From Rhododendron vialii (lineage: Eukaryota; Streptophyta; Magnoliopsida; Ericales; Ericaceae): DNA of 64,000 bases. The position numbers were made by a program, and so were the translations under genes. A model generated the notes under the pieces. The model did no database searches and was not told the origin of the DNA. It worked only from the letters and a program-made list of their open reading frames with translations. Position 1 is the first letter of the stretch; the number at the start of each line of letters is the position of its first letter. Below, in pieces: positions 12,688 through 24,271 of this stretch. Location of the stretch: assembly GCF_030253575.1 (NCBI RefSeq), contig NC_080569.1, positions 26,858,501 through 26,922,500 on the forward strand, written 5' to 3'.

Positions 12688-14105
12688 CTCATTGATTCCT
12701 TAATTAAATTGGGCCGAAGGTGTGTAACTGATTGGTTAAGTATTGGGCCATGGGTTTTTTTCCATTTGGGCCCAAGAAATACGCAGCTCGTAAGAAGAGC
12801 ACGGCCCATGATTTTTTGGGAAGGTAGCCCAGGGTTGGGCCCATGAAGAAAGGAGCAAATCTGGCCCATGAGGTGCGGCCCACGTTTTTAGGGGTTTGGT
12901 TGCTGCCGAGATGGTTATTTCCCTCCAAAATCAAAGATCAATTGACTTGGTCAATTAGCCATGTGTCAAATACATACAAAGAGAGGGATAGTGGGGAGTT
13001 ATGGACACGTCACCCATGATTGCTCAACTGCTAGAAAACTGCCCATTATCTTGCATGCATGAAAAGAGGAAGCATCATGGGACACGTGTCGGCCTATGGA
13101 GCAAAGCAGAATTCGGATTCAAGCCTGAATCAGCTTACTGTTGTGCTTATAAATACAAGTTCACAAGATTAAAAATGGGTCCAACACCAATCAAAGCCCA
13201 ACGCTTACAAACACTTTTTTACTTTCAGCAAAGTAGATTTTCGAGTATTTCGTGCTCAAACCCTATTCAAACTCACTTCTTCAAGTAGTTTGGATTTTTA
13301 TTTTTTTTGTAATCAAACTTTATTATCCCGGAGTAATAAAGTTCACGTTTTTACTTCTCATTTCCTATACGACTAGGAAATTTGAAGTCCACAACCGTGT
13401 GGCAAACCACGAATCTCATTGTGATATTTAACCTTTGGGTCACAAGCAATCGCTCTTACGTTAGAAGTCAAGATTCACAGGAATCTTCATCAAAAGTTAG
13501 GCGCTACAAGTCTTGGCATGCCCGTGCTCAACGCATTCACGCCTTTGCCAAAAACTAGAGTTTTCAAGCACACACGATCAATTTTCTCGATGAGTTCTAA
13601 AAAGTAAACGGTTCTGATCATTGTTATGGGCCCGGAAAGAGCCCACAAATGGTCCAAAACTGGATCAGACTGGTTGGAAGCAAAGCTCGACGGGATCCTC
13701 TCCCAGTTTATTGATCATTTTATCAAGGGGTATTTTGGTCACATTTTTATCATGAATTGCAATGTGAGATTCCTTTTTGAATTGATTCTTAAGCCCAACC
13801 AAACGTGGAATAAGATTGTACGTACATTCCAACCTCATCTCATTTGGATGGTCATTGCATTCCATTACTTCTAGCCATTGCTTTACAAAGGGAGAGGTTT
13901 TCGGTTGGCACCTTTCGCTGTTTCGACAGCCGGATATATAGTACTCTCCGCATACATTTTTTTTCCCCTTGATCGATGGATGCCATTGGCGATCGTAAAA
14001 GTTAATTTCTTTGTTCTTTTCCTTCTCGTAGAGACTCTTTTGAGGTTCATATATGCGGGGATCAACTCGAGGGATATTAATGTTCCGACAACTAATATTA
14101 TAGAC
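12688..14105. other. Non-genic stretch, part LTR-like
   Basis: No convincing gene. The part around 12960-13615 looks like LTR leader sequence: a TATA-like TTATAAATACAAG at about 13149, then a possible polyadenylation-type region (AGTAATAAAGTTC, 13332) and a pyrimidine-rich end. I could not define ends or a target duplication. The segment 13860-14060 has short matches to the start of the serpin gene region. Confidence 0.3.
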
Positions 14106-14559
14106 CTCGTTTGATGAACGGATAAAAAAAATGGGAGATTAAAATTCATCGCCTGAGTTTCTCTTGCTGAATAAAAACTTGGAAACATTCCTGTTTTTCC
14201 TTCCGTGCACTGGAATTAATGGTGCCTAAAGAACAATCACGAGAGAGAAATATTTCAACATTGATTTTAGAAAAAAAGAAGTATATAGAAGCCAAGGATT
14301 ATGGGCCTCTTGTGCTCAAACCAAGAGTAGATGAAGATTTGATTCCGTAAAAACTTTATGCGTATCTTATTTTTGGGCATTTATGTATCGTGTGTCACCT
14401 ATTAATATACCAAAGAATGGTCTCTTTCTCCGTTTCAAAATTTTATAACCGCCAAAATAAAGCTATGTTTATATATATTCCAATTGAAAAATAGTGGGCA
14501 TGCATGCATGGACGGCTTCTTTCAAGTCTGAATCACAAGATTAAAGCCCGTTAGGATTA

Positions 14560-14815
14560 AGTGTTTACCATTTTATTAAAATCTACAGGTAGTTGTAAGA
14601 CGCAACTCTTTTTTCTTATACTAAAGCGTAGCAGGTCTCAAGCACTACGGTTCGATCCGTGTGGGCACAAGATGCTGGCCCGTGACCAACAATCATCCCC
14701 ACAGGTAGTGGTAAAAGCGTAACTCTATTTCTTTATACTAAAACGTAACAAACTCCAAATACCACGGTTCGACTTGTCTGGGTAGGATGATGTCCTGCAA
14801 CAAACAAAGCCTCTC
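14560..14815 (+). repeat. Tandem pair of SINE-like tRNA-related units
   Basis: Two diverged units of about 120 bp, each with ACAGGTAGTNGTAA followed by TACTAAANCGTA and then a B-box-like CGGTTCGA (about 14650 and 14766). Copy A has no counterpart, so this is an insertion into copy B after the duplication. Poly(A) and target duplication are not clear. Confidence 0.35.
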
Positions 14816-15031
14816 ATCCCGACAATAAAAAATATTCAGCCACACAATATGAGGGGAGAAAAAAGAAAGCCTGCTTCCAAATTAAATATTAAGTTGATTA
14901 CACAACCAATATGCATAAGGGACTAAATTAATCATAAACTACGTACCTATGCTTCAAGATATTTGAACTTAGTATTCCAAAACTATTGTAAATGATAATG
15001 AAACCAATAGAAGAATTTTCTTCAATTTTCA

Positions 15032-16663
15032 TTAAGCCTTGGGATTAAGCACTGCTCCTTTGAAAAAAACCAACCCTGACATCTCCTCCTTAATCATGAA
15101 CATAAAAGGATGATCAGCTATGAAACTCGGTTTTGGAGGCGGACACCTTGCAGCCATTACAGGTAACTGTTTACGAGTAACGACCGCTGCTTCGGTGCCT
15201 TTCTCATCTACCGTAATAACAACTTTTTGAATCATTACTGAAGGGAAGAATGGGATCCCCTTGGGAATTTTGATCATCTCCGAAAGGTCTTCTGGATTTT
15301 CAAGGCAAGGAAACATCATTCCCATTTCTTTCATGGTCAAAGAAACATCAAATCCATAAGAGAATTCGAACTTTGGGATCCAAACTTGGTCAAGACTCTC
15401 CTCACTCAAGTTGTAGTAATCTTGCTTCGAAGATCCAGAATCAGAACAAAGCTCTTCGAGAAGATTTTGTAACCCAAATTTCTCATGAGGCAGAAAGAAG
15501 TACATAAAAAATTTCCTATCGAGTTTCGCACTTTGGTATGGAATTTTTAGGACCTTGAAACCGTCAAATGATCTGTAGTGATATCTCTCACGACGACTTG
15601 TCATGAATGGAATCGAGATGGTGTCACCAGTGAGGAGATAGAAATTTCCTTCTTCAGTAAGACTCGCATCAAATCTACGTTCATGAGTCCAAATTCCTTT
15701 GAAGTATATTCCATTCGCAAGGATGATTGCTGTGTATGGAGATAACGACCCAAGTTGTAGAAGGTTTGTGATAAGACCTTTTGATGCATCTTCAGCCCAT
15801 AAGTTGGCTTTCTTTACCACTTCTTCGGCCTATAAACGTACTTGTTTCGTCGGTCAATTATAAATACTAAGATGTACACAAAAATACTCAACTAAGTCTC
15901 TTTACCAAATTTTTTGTCTTTGAGAGTAATGAAAGTATTGGTGGAAGCCACTTTCGTAACTTGGTAGCAAAGAAACAATGATCGAACTTATTGATTTCAA
16001 CCTTCCTAGGGCATGGGTACATGTCTTGTATTCAATTAAGTAAGAAATTAAAGAAGACGACTTATCCAAAGAAACAATGTCTATAAAGAAAGAAAAAAGA
16101 AGATATTAAATATTTTTAGACTAGTGCATAGAAAAAATTTATTGCATATGAATCTAATTTTAGACTCAAACACCGTTAAAATTTCTTCCTTATAAGAATC
16201 AACAAGAGTAAAACGTTCATCCACCCAAACACCGTTAACCATAGACAAAACCGGGCCGTCACTGCCCTCACCACCACCACACACGGCCGCCGCCATCATC
16301 GCCGACGCAATCGACTTGATCCCGTCTATGTCTTGCGTCCCAAGAAACGCCAGTCCCAAGAAACGCTAGCATACGTTCCAACGTGGGGCCCCTCGATCCG
16401 GCGGCCACCATGGTCAGCACGACGTCGATCGATACGGGAGACAGCGCAAAGTTCTCATTAGTGCCCTTCTTGACTTGCTCGAGCAAAAGCTGCTTTGCTA
16501 TCGCCGTCGAGTAGTTTGTTCTCGAGTTGGTGAGTTCAGGGTTTGGAGTAGCGGACATTGGGTGGGGCAAAGGGAGTTTTTTGGCTGATGGAACCTTTTT
16601 CCGTTTCGACGGCCGTGGGGTAGTATTTCCGGCGGACCCTTTTTTCTTCTTTTCCGGTGCCAT
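15032..16663 (-). pseudogene. Serpin copy B, frameshifted in exon 1, exon 2 intact
   Basis: Serpin (protease-inhibitor) gene. Exon 2 (15829-15032) is one open frame ending FKGAVLNPKA, with breach and shutter motifs (ILANGIYFKGIW, SADHPF-like IADHPFMF) and a reactive-centre hinge KGTEAAVVT. Counting from hinge Gly as P15 puts Met-Ala at P1-P1' (inference). Exon 1 (16663 to about 16170) starts MAPEKKKKG with a Lys/Arg-rich extension of about 35 residues. It is broken by a 16-bp near-perfect tandem duplication around 16335-16367 that shifts the frame between LAFLGT and the GIKSIASAMM segment. Its 3' end is also altered: the text after YKEEIL diverges from copy A, so the KGVYGCDAESADFYNQ codons and the donor are missing. 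The exon 2 acceptor is TATAG|GCC at 15830. I think it is not functional as it stands, though the frameshift may be recent. Confidence 0.8.
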
Positions 16664-16675
16664 TGGTGGTGGTTT

Positions 16676-16984
16676 TAGGCCGGCCCAAAAACTTAGGCTC
16701 GGTCTTCATTTAGTCCTGTATAATTATTTGTATTTTTTATTCCAACCTTGCCCCTTCACGCGCATCAGCGCATAGAACTAGAGAGCATCTAGTATAGAAA
16801 AATTATCCAATGCTCCATGAGCACTGGTTTACCATTAAAACATTGTTTAAATTTCAAAAAGTCATATCTTTTGTTGTAGATATTCATTTTTAAAAAAAAT
16901 TATATTTTTGGAACCTACTCGACGATATCTACTAAACAAGATTCATATTGAATATGAAATTATGAAAGATTAAAAAAATACCAT
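16676..16984. other. Left part of the insertion upstream of serpin B
   Basis: AT-rich, no gene. It lies between the point where copy-A homology stops and the first CTATGAGAACT motifs. No terminal repeats linking it to the right end near 22060 could be shown. Confidence 0.35.
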
Positions 16985-19900
16985 TTGCTATGAGAAAATT
17001 CTATGAGAACTATTTCTATGAGAACCGTCCCTATGAAAACTGTTTCGGACAAAAATACCCTTAGTTATATGAACTGGCTATGAGAACTGTCAATTCTCAT
17101 AGTCAGTTCTATGAGAACTGCCAGTTTTCATAGTCACTTCTATGAGAATTGACTATGAGAAGTGACTGTTCTCATAGAGAACTAGCTTTGTGAACTGGTT
17201 ATGAGGACTGAACTATGTGAACTGGCTATGTGAACTGAAAAATACACAGTTCACATAGTCTTACCACACACTAAAATACACAGTTTTCATAAAATATATA
17301 TAGTTATCATAGAAAATATATGGTTCTAATAGACAATTCTCATAGTATAACAGCCCGAAAATTTTAATTAATAATAATAACATTTAATTAATGTTATTAA
17401 TAAGGAAATTAATTTTTTTTAAGATAAATACAAATAAGAATTTTCCTATTATAATTATCCTATTTTAATTTCTTTTATTTGCATGTATGCATTATTCCGA
17501 AATTTCTTCCATCTCTCCCTCTCCTACTCAACTTCTACTTCTTCCCTAACCCTGTTTTTCGTCCATATTTGGCCAAGAGTTTGAATCCCATTAAAACATA
17601 ATTTTATCACCCTTCTTTAAAAATTTTCCTTTATATATACCTCATTATTCCGACCCTAGGGCATACCACGAAATTTTCCATGCCCCACCAGTCCAGAAAG
17701 AGAGAGGAATCGGAGAAAAATCGAACTCCAATCCATGGAGTTCTAGAGAGAGAAAGAAAGAGAGAGAAAAGTGGGTTTCGTAGCCACGACCAACCGAGAT
17801 CCGAATTGACCATTCCAATCTCTTCCTTCAATCCCAAGCATCCCCAAGCATCATTCAATTCGAGCCCAAAGTCCCCCGATCGCCAAAACCGTAGTCGTCT
17901 TCTCCAAAAATCAAGTTTCGTTCTAAAATCAATTCGGCCCGAACCAAGGTAGTATAATCCCTTCCAAACACTCCTCTAAGTATATTTATTGTTTTTATGC
18001 GTAACCCAATAGCCCGAACGAACCCATGCATCAAAACCGTGACGAAAAACCAAAAAAACCGAATCTGGACGCGACCTTGCGGCCGCAACCTTCGGGCCGC
18101 AAGAACCAGGCTTGAGGTTGCGGTTCGCTGCCCAGCCGCAAGGTTGACTCGGTCAAACCTTGCGGCAGTTTCTGTTTCATTTCGAATCGACTTTTCGACC
18201 TTCCGAACATCGTTTTCGACCCCCGAACTATTTTTCCTAGACTTTTCACACTCCAAAGATCATAACTTATTAAGATCATATTTTTTTATATTTAATTATC
18301 TATTTATTAAATTATTTGTTCGTTATCTATCAAAGTTTACAAACGAAAAATATTTGCGACCTTCCAAACAACGTTTTAACACCCAAACTAATTTTTCCTA
18401 AACTTTTTGCATCTCAAAGATGATATCTTGTTAAGATAATATTTTTTTTATTTAATTTACTATTTATTGTTATTTCTATAGCGTTTTCAATCAAAAATTC
18501 TTTACGACCTTATAACCTTATTATAAATGCCCGAATAATTTTATTTAGACTCTCTACATTCTGAAGATGAAATCTTATTAATAGCAGCATATTTTAATTT
18601 GCAAATTATTTATTAGCTATTTACTTCACTTTCGGCCACTTTATTTAAACGTCTTTATTTAAATTAATTCCGTGACCTTCCGGACCCAACTTTTAACACT
18701 CGACTAGTTGTATAGGACATGTAGGACTCTTATTTAGGTCATGATAAATGTTTAAATATTTTTATCCAATTAATGTATTTAATTAGTTTTTAATTAATCT
18801 ATTATCTTAGAATTAATTAATAAAAGCCTAGAAAATTTTTCTTTTAAATTCCTTTTAAAACTTTTACTTTATTGTTGACATTGTGATCATACAAGATTAA
18901 GGGCAACGGCCCGTTCATAATAAGTTGCGTGATTACGTTATTTATTAATTGTTTTAATTAGTATTGATTTGTTGTATATTGCATCGATACTTGATTTAAG
19001 TGTTAGATTGGACCCTAGAGACATGGAGTGGTATGCGAATAGAATTCATTAGACGGTGCTAAGTAATGGATGAATTGAAAAGTTTTATTTCTAGATTGCC
19101 TGCAGGCGTGATGTTGAGATTTGTGATGAGATTGAAACTGGCGTGTGTCCAGTGATGAGTTGATAAACTGGCGTGTGTCCAGTGCTGGCGTGTGTCCAGT
19201 GATGATTTGATAAACTGGCGTGTGTCCAGAGATGATGGTGAAGTGGTATATAAGATAGGCGAACCCTAGTTGTGATTCAGGCATGAGAAGCTTTCCCCTT
19301 GTTGTAGTTATTGGGATGCATACTCGGTACATAACTTAGATGCATCTGCGACAGCAAAGGGAAGTGACCTCATGGGACCGAGCATGGCTAGCGGTTGAGG
19401 GAGGAAAGATCCCGCAGAGGAGATCTTAGATTTCACGTCAAGTTAATGGATAGTAATGAACTGATTTATGTGGAACAAACTCTGTATTACTTTTTCGCAC
19501 TATTATTAATCCTGCTGCTTGCTAACTGTAAAGTAAGAAGGGTAGTTGGGTTGGATTATACTTCGGGGTGAACTCGTTCACTCAGGTACGGATTGCCTGG
19601 CTTCCGTGCCAGATTTTGCAGATAATCAAGAAGAGACACCAAATCCCGAAGGTGAGCAATTTTATGCTGAAGAGAACCCAGAGGTGGGAGCCGAGCCAGA
19701 ATATGCTTGGGATCCGTATCAAACTTAGAGGATGGCTTTGTTATTTTGTTAGTTTATTACCACAAAGACTATTTTCTGTATTTCTACGATAATTTGTAAT
19801 AGACGAAACTTTATGGTGAATTATCCGGTTTAGATTTCGAATTTTAATTTAATAAATTTTTAAAAATTAATATTTAAAACCTCCGATTTTATTTTCAAAA

Positions 19901-21185
19901 ATCGGGGCGTTACACATAGATAATACACAGTTCTCATAGAAAAATACACAGTTCTCATAGAAAAATACTCAATTTTTATAGACAGTTCTCATGAATAACA
20001 CACAGTTCTCATGGAAAATACACACACGAAAAAAAATTGAAAAAAAACAAAAAGGTAATCAAAATCAAATATAGTTATAAAATACCTTTGGATATGTGAA
20101 CTGGCTATGAGAACTACCAAGTCTCATAGTCAGTTCTATGAGAATTGCTCAGTTCTCATAGAGAATTGGCTATATGAACTGAGTTATGAGAACTGGTTAT
20201 GTGAATTGCCAATTCTCATAACTAGCTCTATGAGAACTGCCAGTTTTCATAGTCCGTTCTATGAGAAGTGACTGTTCTCATAGAGAATTAACTTTGTGAA
20301 TTGGTTATGAGAACTGGACTATGTGAACTGAAAATTATACAGTTTATATAGTCTTACCACACACTAAAATACACAATTCTCAAATATATAGTTATCATAG
20401 AAACCACACGGTTCTAATCGACAGTTCTCATAGAAAAATACGTAATTCTCATAGAAAAATACATAGTTCTCATGAACAACACACAGTTCTTATAGAAAAA
20501 TACACAGTTCTTATAGAAAATACACACACGAACAAAAATTGAACAAAAATAAAAAAGGTAATCAAATTCAAATATAGCTATAAATATTCTCACCGCCATA
20601 TTTTAAAAAATTAATTATAAAGTAAAAAAGTAATAGTTCACATAGAAAATAAATTGATTTAGAATTGAATTTTTAACTGTCAAGTCTTATAGTCAATCTA
20701 TGAGAACTACTCAGTTCTCATAGAACTAACTATGTGAACTGCGTTATGAGAACTAGCTATGTGAACTGCCAATTCTCATAGTCAGTTCTATGAGAACTGC
20801 ATTATGTGAAATGAAAAGTAAAAAGTTCACATATTCTTACCACACATTAAAATACACAGTTCTCATAAAAAATATATAGTTCTTATAGAAAATACACGGT
20901 TCTAATAAACAGTTCTCATGGATAATATACAGTTCTCATAGAAAAATACTTAGTTCTTATAGACAGTTCTCATTAGCAACACACAATTCTCATAGAAAAT
21001 ACACACACGAATAAAAATTGAACAAAAACAAAAAAAGATAATCAAAATACACAGTTCTTATAGAAAAATATAAAGTTCTCATAGAAAAAATACAATTCTC
21101 ATAGACAGTTCTCATAAAAAATATACAAGTCTCATATAAAATACATAGTTCTCATAGAAATTATACAATTTTCATAGAAAAATAC
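16985..21185. repeat. Bidirectional CTATGAGAACT / AGTTCTCATAG array, interrupted by a solo LTR
   Basis: Outside the LTR (17346-19914) this stretch is made of dozens of copies of CTATGAGAACT and its reverse complement AGTTCTCATAG, with spacers such as AAAATACAC. Blocks in the CTATGAGAACT orientation are followed by blocks in the opposite orientation. The larger unit repeats: the spacer text CACACACGAA-AAAATTGAA-AAAAACAAAAA occurs near 20024, 20522 and 21002, giving a higher-order period of about 480-500 bp. Function unknown; it has no coding content. Confidence 0.8.
17346..19914 (+). mobile_element. Solo LTR (Ty3-type), inserted in the array
   Basis: A 2569-bp block beginning TATAACAGCCCGAAAATTTT and ending AAAAATCGGGGCGTTACA, nearly inverted ends with TG changed to TA on the left. 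CATAG is duplicated at 17341-17345 and 19915-19919. There is no second LTR and no gag or pol. Internal features are a GGCCGCAA-rich stretch (about 18075-18160) and three to four copies of AACTGGCGTGTGTCCAG at 19137-19230. It is a different family from the LTR at 10396. Confidence 0.75.
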
Positions 21186-21186
21186 A

Positions 21187-21191
<5 letters not shown>

Positions 21192-21242
<51 letters not shown>
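21192..21242. repeat. (TA)n microsatellite
   Basis: About 25 uninterrupted TA units at the right end of the CTATGAGAACT array. Confidence 0.95.
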
Positions 21243-21243
<1 letters not shown>

Positions 21244-22205
21244 TTCATTCAGTTTCAAGAAAGCATTTATCAACAAAATCATATTTGCTCCTAAACAACA
21301 AAATTGGATTAAACAACAAAGCCAAAATCATATCCATTCATTTGAGATCCAACAACAAAATTGGATCAGCGCAAGGATTGAAACAATTCAAAGAGATCTG
21401 TTGTTCAAAAAAAATTACAAAGAGAATTCCAATCAGTTAAAATCGAGATCGATACTTATCAAAATCAAGTCTCCCGATACCGGCAACACTTTCAAAACTC
21501 CAGTAAATTCAAATCTAGACTCGAGGAGCTTCAGTTGGCGATCATGGTCTCGTTGACCTCCGTCGGTGATGTCGCGGAGGAGGACCGGGTGTGGTGGCGG
21601 CGGCGCGACATTGTCGAAGAGCAGATGACGGTGGCGGCGGTGGTCGGGTCGGAGCTATAACTATCTGTTGAAATGCAATTCGAAATTGTCGCGTCGTCGT
21701 CGTGGTTGCTGGATTTATCAGTTGAGACACAATATCGAATCTAATTGAAAGCAATTGCCATCGTCGGCGATGATGGTGTTAGTTGTAGACATGACTGGTT
21801 TGAGCGGTGAGATCTAATGGATTTTATCGGGGTTGGGTAAAGGAACAGGAGCATCAAATTAGGGAGAGAGAGAGAGGGGTTTATTGTGTTGAGAGAGAGA
21901 GAAGAGGAGGAATGGCGAGATGGAGTTGACGATGCAAAATAAAGAGGACAAAAAAGTCATGAGAATAACATATCCGAGCCATCCAGCTTCGGAGAAATAT
22001 TTCAAGGTTGAGATCAAACCAAACCTAAAAACTAGGATTGGCCTCTAATTATCTCCCTATTCTTTTCCTTCTCGTGAAGAGTTGGACAGGCGGAGTATTT
22101 CATACTATAAATAATTAAATAGGCTTTTTCCCAAATAGCTAGGGTTGTCTTTTTATAGAGTACGGGCCGGTCCAACTTAGTGCTTTTTTGCTAAATACAT
22201 TAATT
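21243..22205. other. Non-genic stretch ending in displaced serpin upstream sequence
   Basis: Includes direct repeats of AACAACAAAATTGGAT (about 21295 and 21350) and a GC-rich island at 21530-21660 with a 38-codon open frame that resembles nothing I know. From about 22066 to 22180 it matches 9740-9835, the region upstream of serpin copy A, so this is where the duplicated segment resumes. Confidence 0.45.
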
Positions 22206-22463
22206 TAATGGTTGCTTAGCTTAAAAGCAAATTTTTGCTTTTGTTTTGAAATGTATTGAAAGCTCAATAATGGAGTATTTTCAAAGTTACTCAATAATGG
22301 AGTAAATTTCGGTGGAAAAGTTGGTCTGTCAATTTTTTCCACAGTTGTACAGTTGTTTTGTAATAATTTCTTTTCCTGTAGAGTCCTCTATATAAAGGAC
22401 GCGTCTGCTTTTGTTTGAAGCAGGTTTTTGGTTTTGCCCTCTCTCTCTGTAAAAACCAATCTC

Positions 22464-22501
<38 letters not shown>

Positions 22502-22559
22502 AATATTTGCAGTCTCTTTCCCTCTAATAAAAAGGTTAGTTCTTTCCCGATCCTCTGTA
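22206..22559 (+). promoter_or_regulatory. Pararetroviral promoter/leader, repeat copy 1
   Basis: Directly repeated at 24003-24329. It contains a TATA box (CTATATAAAGGAC, about 22388), a downstream CT tract and AATAAAAAGG near 22526, an arrangement typical of a caulimovirid full-length-transcript promoter with overlapping polyadenylation signals. This copy is 27 bp longer than copy 2 owing to a local duplication around CTCAATAATGGAGTA (22262-22303). Confidence 0.7.
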
Positions 22560-22573
22560 CTGATTTCATTTCA

Positions 22574-23480
22574 TTACATCTTTCCCGATCCTCTGTACTG
22601 ATTTCTTTTAATCACATCTTTGTATTTCTTTTTGGAATACTTTCGAGTAGTCTTATTACTACTCTTAGTCTTATGAGGTTTAGAATATTGGGGAAGATCA
22701 TAACCAAATTGGTCACAAAATTGTCCTAACTCCTGTTTACCAGTTAGGTTCTGCTTTTTTAATTGGTTATGCAACTTTATGTCATTACACAAAGTCAATC
22801 CTTCCTGAATAATTATGGCTATAAGCTGGCCATAAGTGTATCTATTATAATCAATAGGTAGACCATTATTTTGGTCACGTAATTTCTTCCTAATTTTCTC
22901 CGCAAAGAAATAAGGTAAACCATCAACAAATTTTGACTTCCAATGCTCACTATTAGCATCAATTCTCTGCATAACTTTAGCTAGAAACACATCTTTATAC
23001 CAACGAAAATGAGTTAACGTTGGACATTTTAAATTTTGAAGTAGCTCTCTACTCCTTTCTCGTTGGTTATCCCAATGACCAACAAAATGTAAAATTATCG
23101 ACTGGACAAGAGTATAAACAGCATCTTGCTTTATTTCGCCAGTCTCAGTCGTTTTTATAGCATTTAAAATTTCTTGTCTTTGGTCTGTGGTTAAAATATT
23201 ATCCCACCAACCTTTAAGCATACCAGTGAATCCAACTGTGATCCAACCGGCGACTTCCTTATCTTTATTATTATTATTAGTACAGATTGTGCTATACATC
23301 ATCATTTGATGTGCAACACCAAAAATTTGATATTCAGTCATACCATCTATGTTCCATTCATAGATAGTCCTGCCACTATAAGACATCTGTTTTTGAAAAC
23401 CAGATTCTTCATAAAGCATATCCTGTGGAGTAGGTCGAGGATAATAATACCTATCAGCTCCACCATAAGGAAAATTATTC
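22574..23480 (-). pseudogene. Caulimovirid capsid (coat)-like fragment, inverted
   Basis: An open frame of 281 codons from the first Met (23419), readable somewhat upstream to about 23480. It has the features of a caulimovirid capsid region: GWWDNIL near the N-terminal part, the segment YTYGQLIAIIIQEGL, then ELGQFCDQFG and a Lys/Arg-rich C-terminus. The usual CCHC zinc knuckle that follows these regions is missing because the frame ends shortly after the basic stretch. It lies opposite in orientation to both flanking regulatory repeats and to the next ORF, so an inversion junction lies near 23480-23490. Confidence 0.65.
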
Positions 23481-23489
23481 CTTCAAGCC

Positions 23490-24005
23490 ATGGCATGTTG
23501 CGGAATCCCATGGATCTGGAGATGGGATATTCAGGTTGCCAAAGATAATTTTGGCTTTCCAATTCTAGAACGATTCTACCAACACAAATGGTGGAAAGGG
23601 CTCCAAATTGAAGAGCAGCTATCTATAATAAAATTGAAAAATCAAGAGCTAGCCAAGCAGGTCCAGCAGAGGGAAAAACCCTCAATTAAGAATCCATTCT
23701 TGGAAATTTCGGCTCAAATAAGGGCTAAAAATCCATCTCTTTCTGATGAAGAAATTGTTATTAAGACAATGGATTATATGAAAGATCAATTTTTGCAATC
23801 GGTCAATCAAGCTTCCGATGATGCATCCATGACATCAGCCACCAGCAATGAGGCTGACAGTAATCCTTTTACTTGTCTTGCTGGCGAATCTCAAGACCCT
23901 TATGAAGAAGATCAGCATGAGCCCACATTGGGTGACTTTTGGGACAGCATGGTGGAAATTGTGACCACCCAAACCCGTAAAGGAAAAGAAAAGCGGGACC
24001 AATAA
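23490..24005 (+). pseudogene. Pararetroviral polyprotein-like fragment
   Basis: An open frame of 171 codons ending in TAA just inside regulatory repeat 2. It includes a Gln/Lys-rich, probably coiled-coil stretch (IEEQLSIIKLKNQELAKQ) and an acidic C-terminal part. I place it in the viral insertion because of its position against the viral repeat and its style, not from a specific motif. The first residues (MACCGIPW...) come from junction sequence, so the true start is lost. Confidence 0.5.
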
Positions 24006-24233
24006 TGGTTGCTTAGCTTAAAAGCAAATTTTTGCTTTTGTTTTGAAATGTATTGAAAGCTCAATAATGGAGTAAATTTCGGTGGAAAAGTTGGTCTGTC
24101 AATTTTTTCCACAGTTGTACAGTTGTTTTGTAATAATTTCTTTTCCTGTAGAGTCCTCTATATAAAGGACGCGTCTGCTTTTGTTTGAAGCAGGTTTTTG
24201 GTTTTGCCCTCTCTCTCTGTAAAAACCAATCTC

Positions 24234-24271
<38 letters not shown>

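Larger units (their letters stand above)
14106..16675. repeat. Serpin-containing segmental duplication, copy B
   Basis: From TCGTTTGATG at 14108 onward the sequence follows 5380 onward closely, apart from insertions: same leader text, same serpin exon 2, intron and exon 1. Homology to copy A stops about 20 bp upstream of the start codon near 16675 and resumes at about 22066, so roughly 5.4 kb has been inserted between the gene and its former upstream region. Confidence 0.75.

Noticed and set aside
17680..18401. Open frames of 90-134 codons on both strands
   Set aside because: They lie inside the solo LTR and show no domain or conserved motif; GC-rich LTR text readily gives open frames.
21544..21660. 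38-codon frame starting MVSLTSVGDVAEED
   Set aside because: Short and in a GC-rich patch, with no similarity I recognise; not enough to call a gene.
22415..22729. Possible protein starting MKQVFGFALSLCKNQ
   Set aside because: It spans the viral leader and CT microsatellite, and a second copy at 24185 diverges after the repeat ends; it is leader sequence, not a conserved protein.
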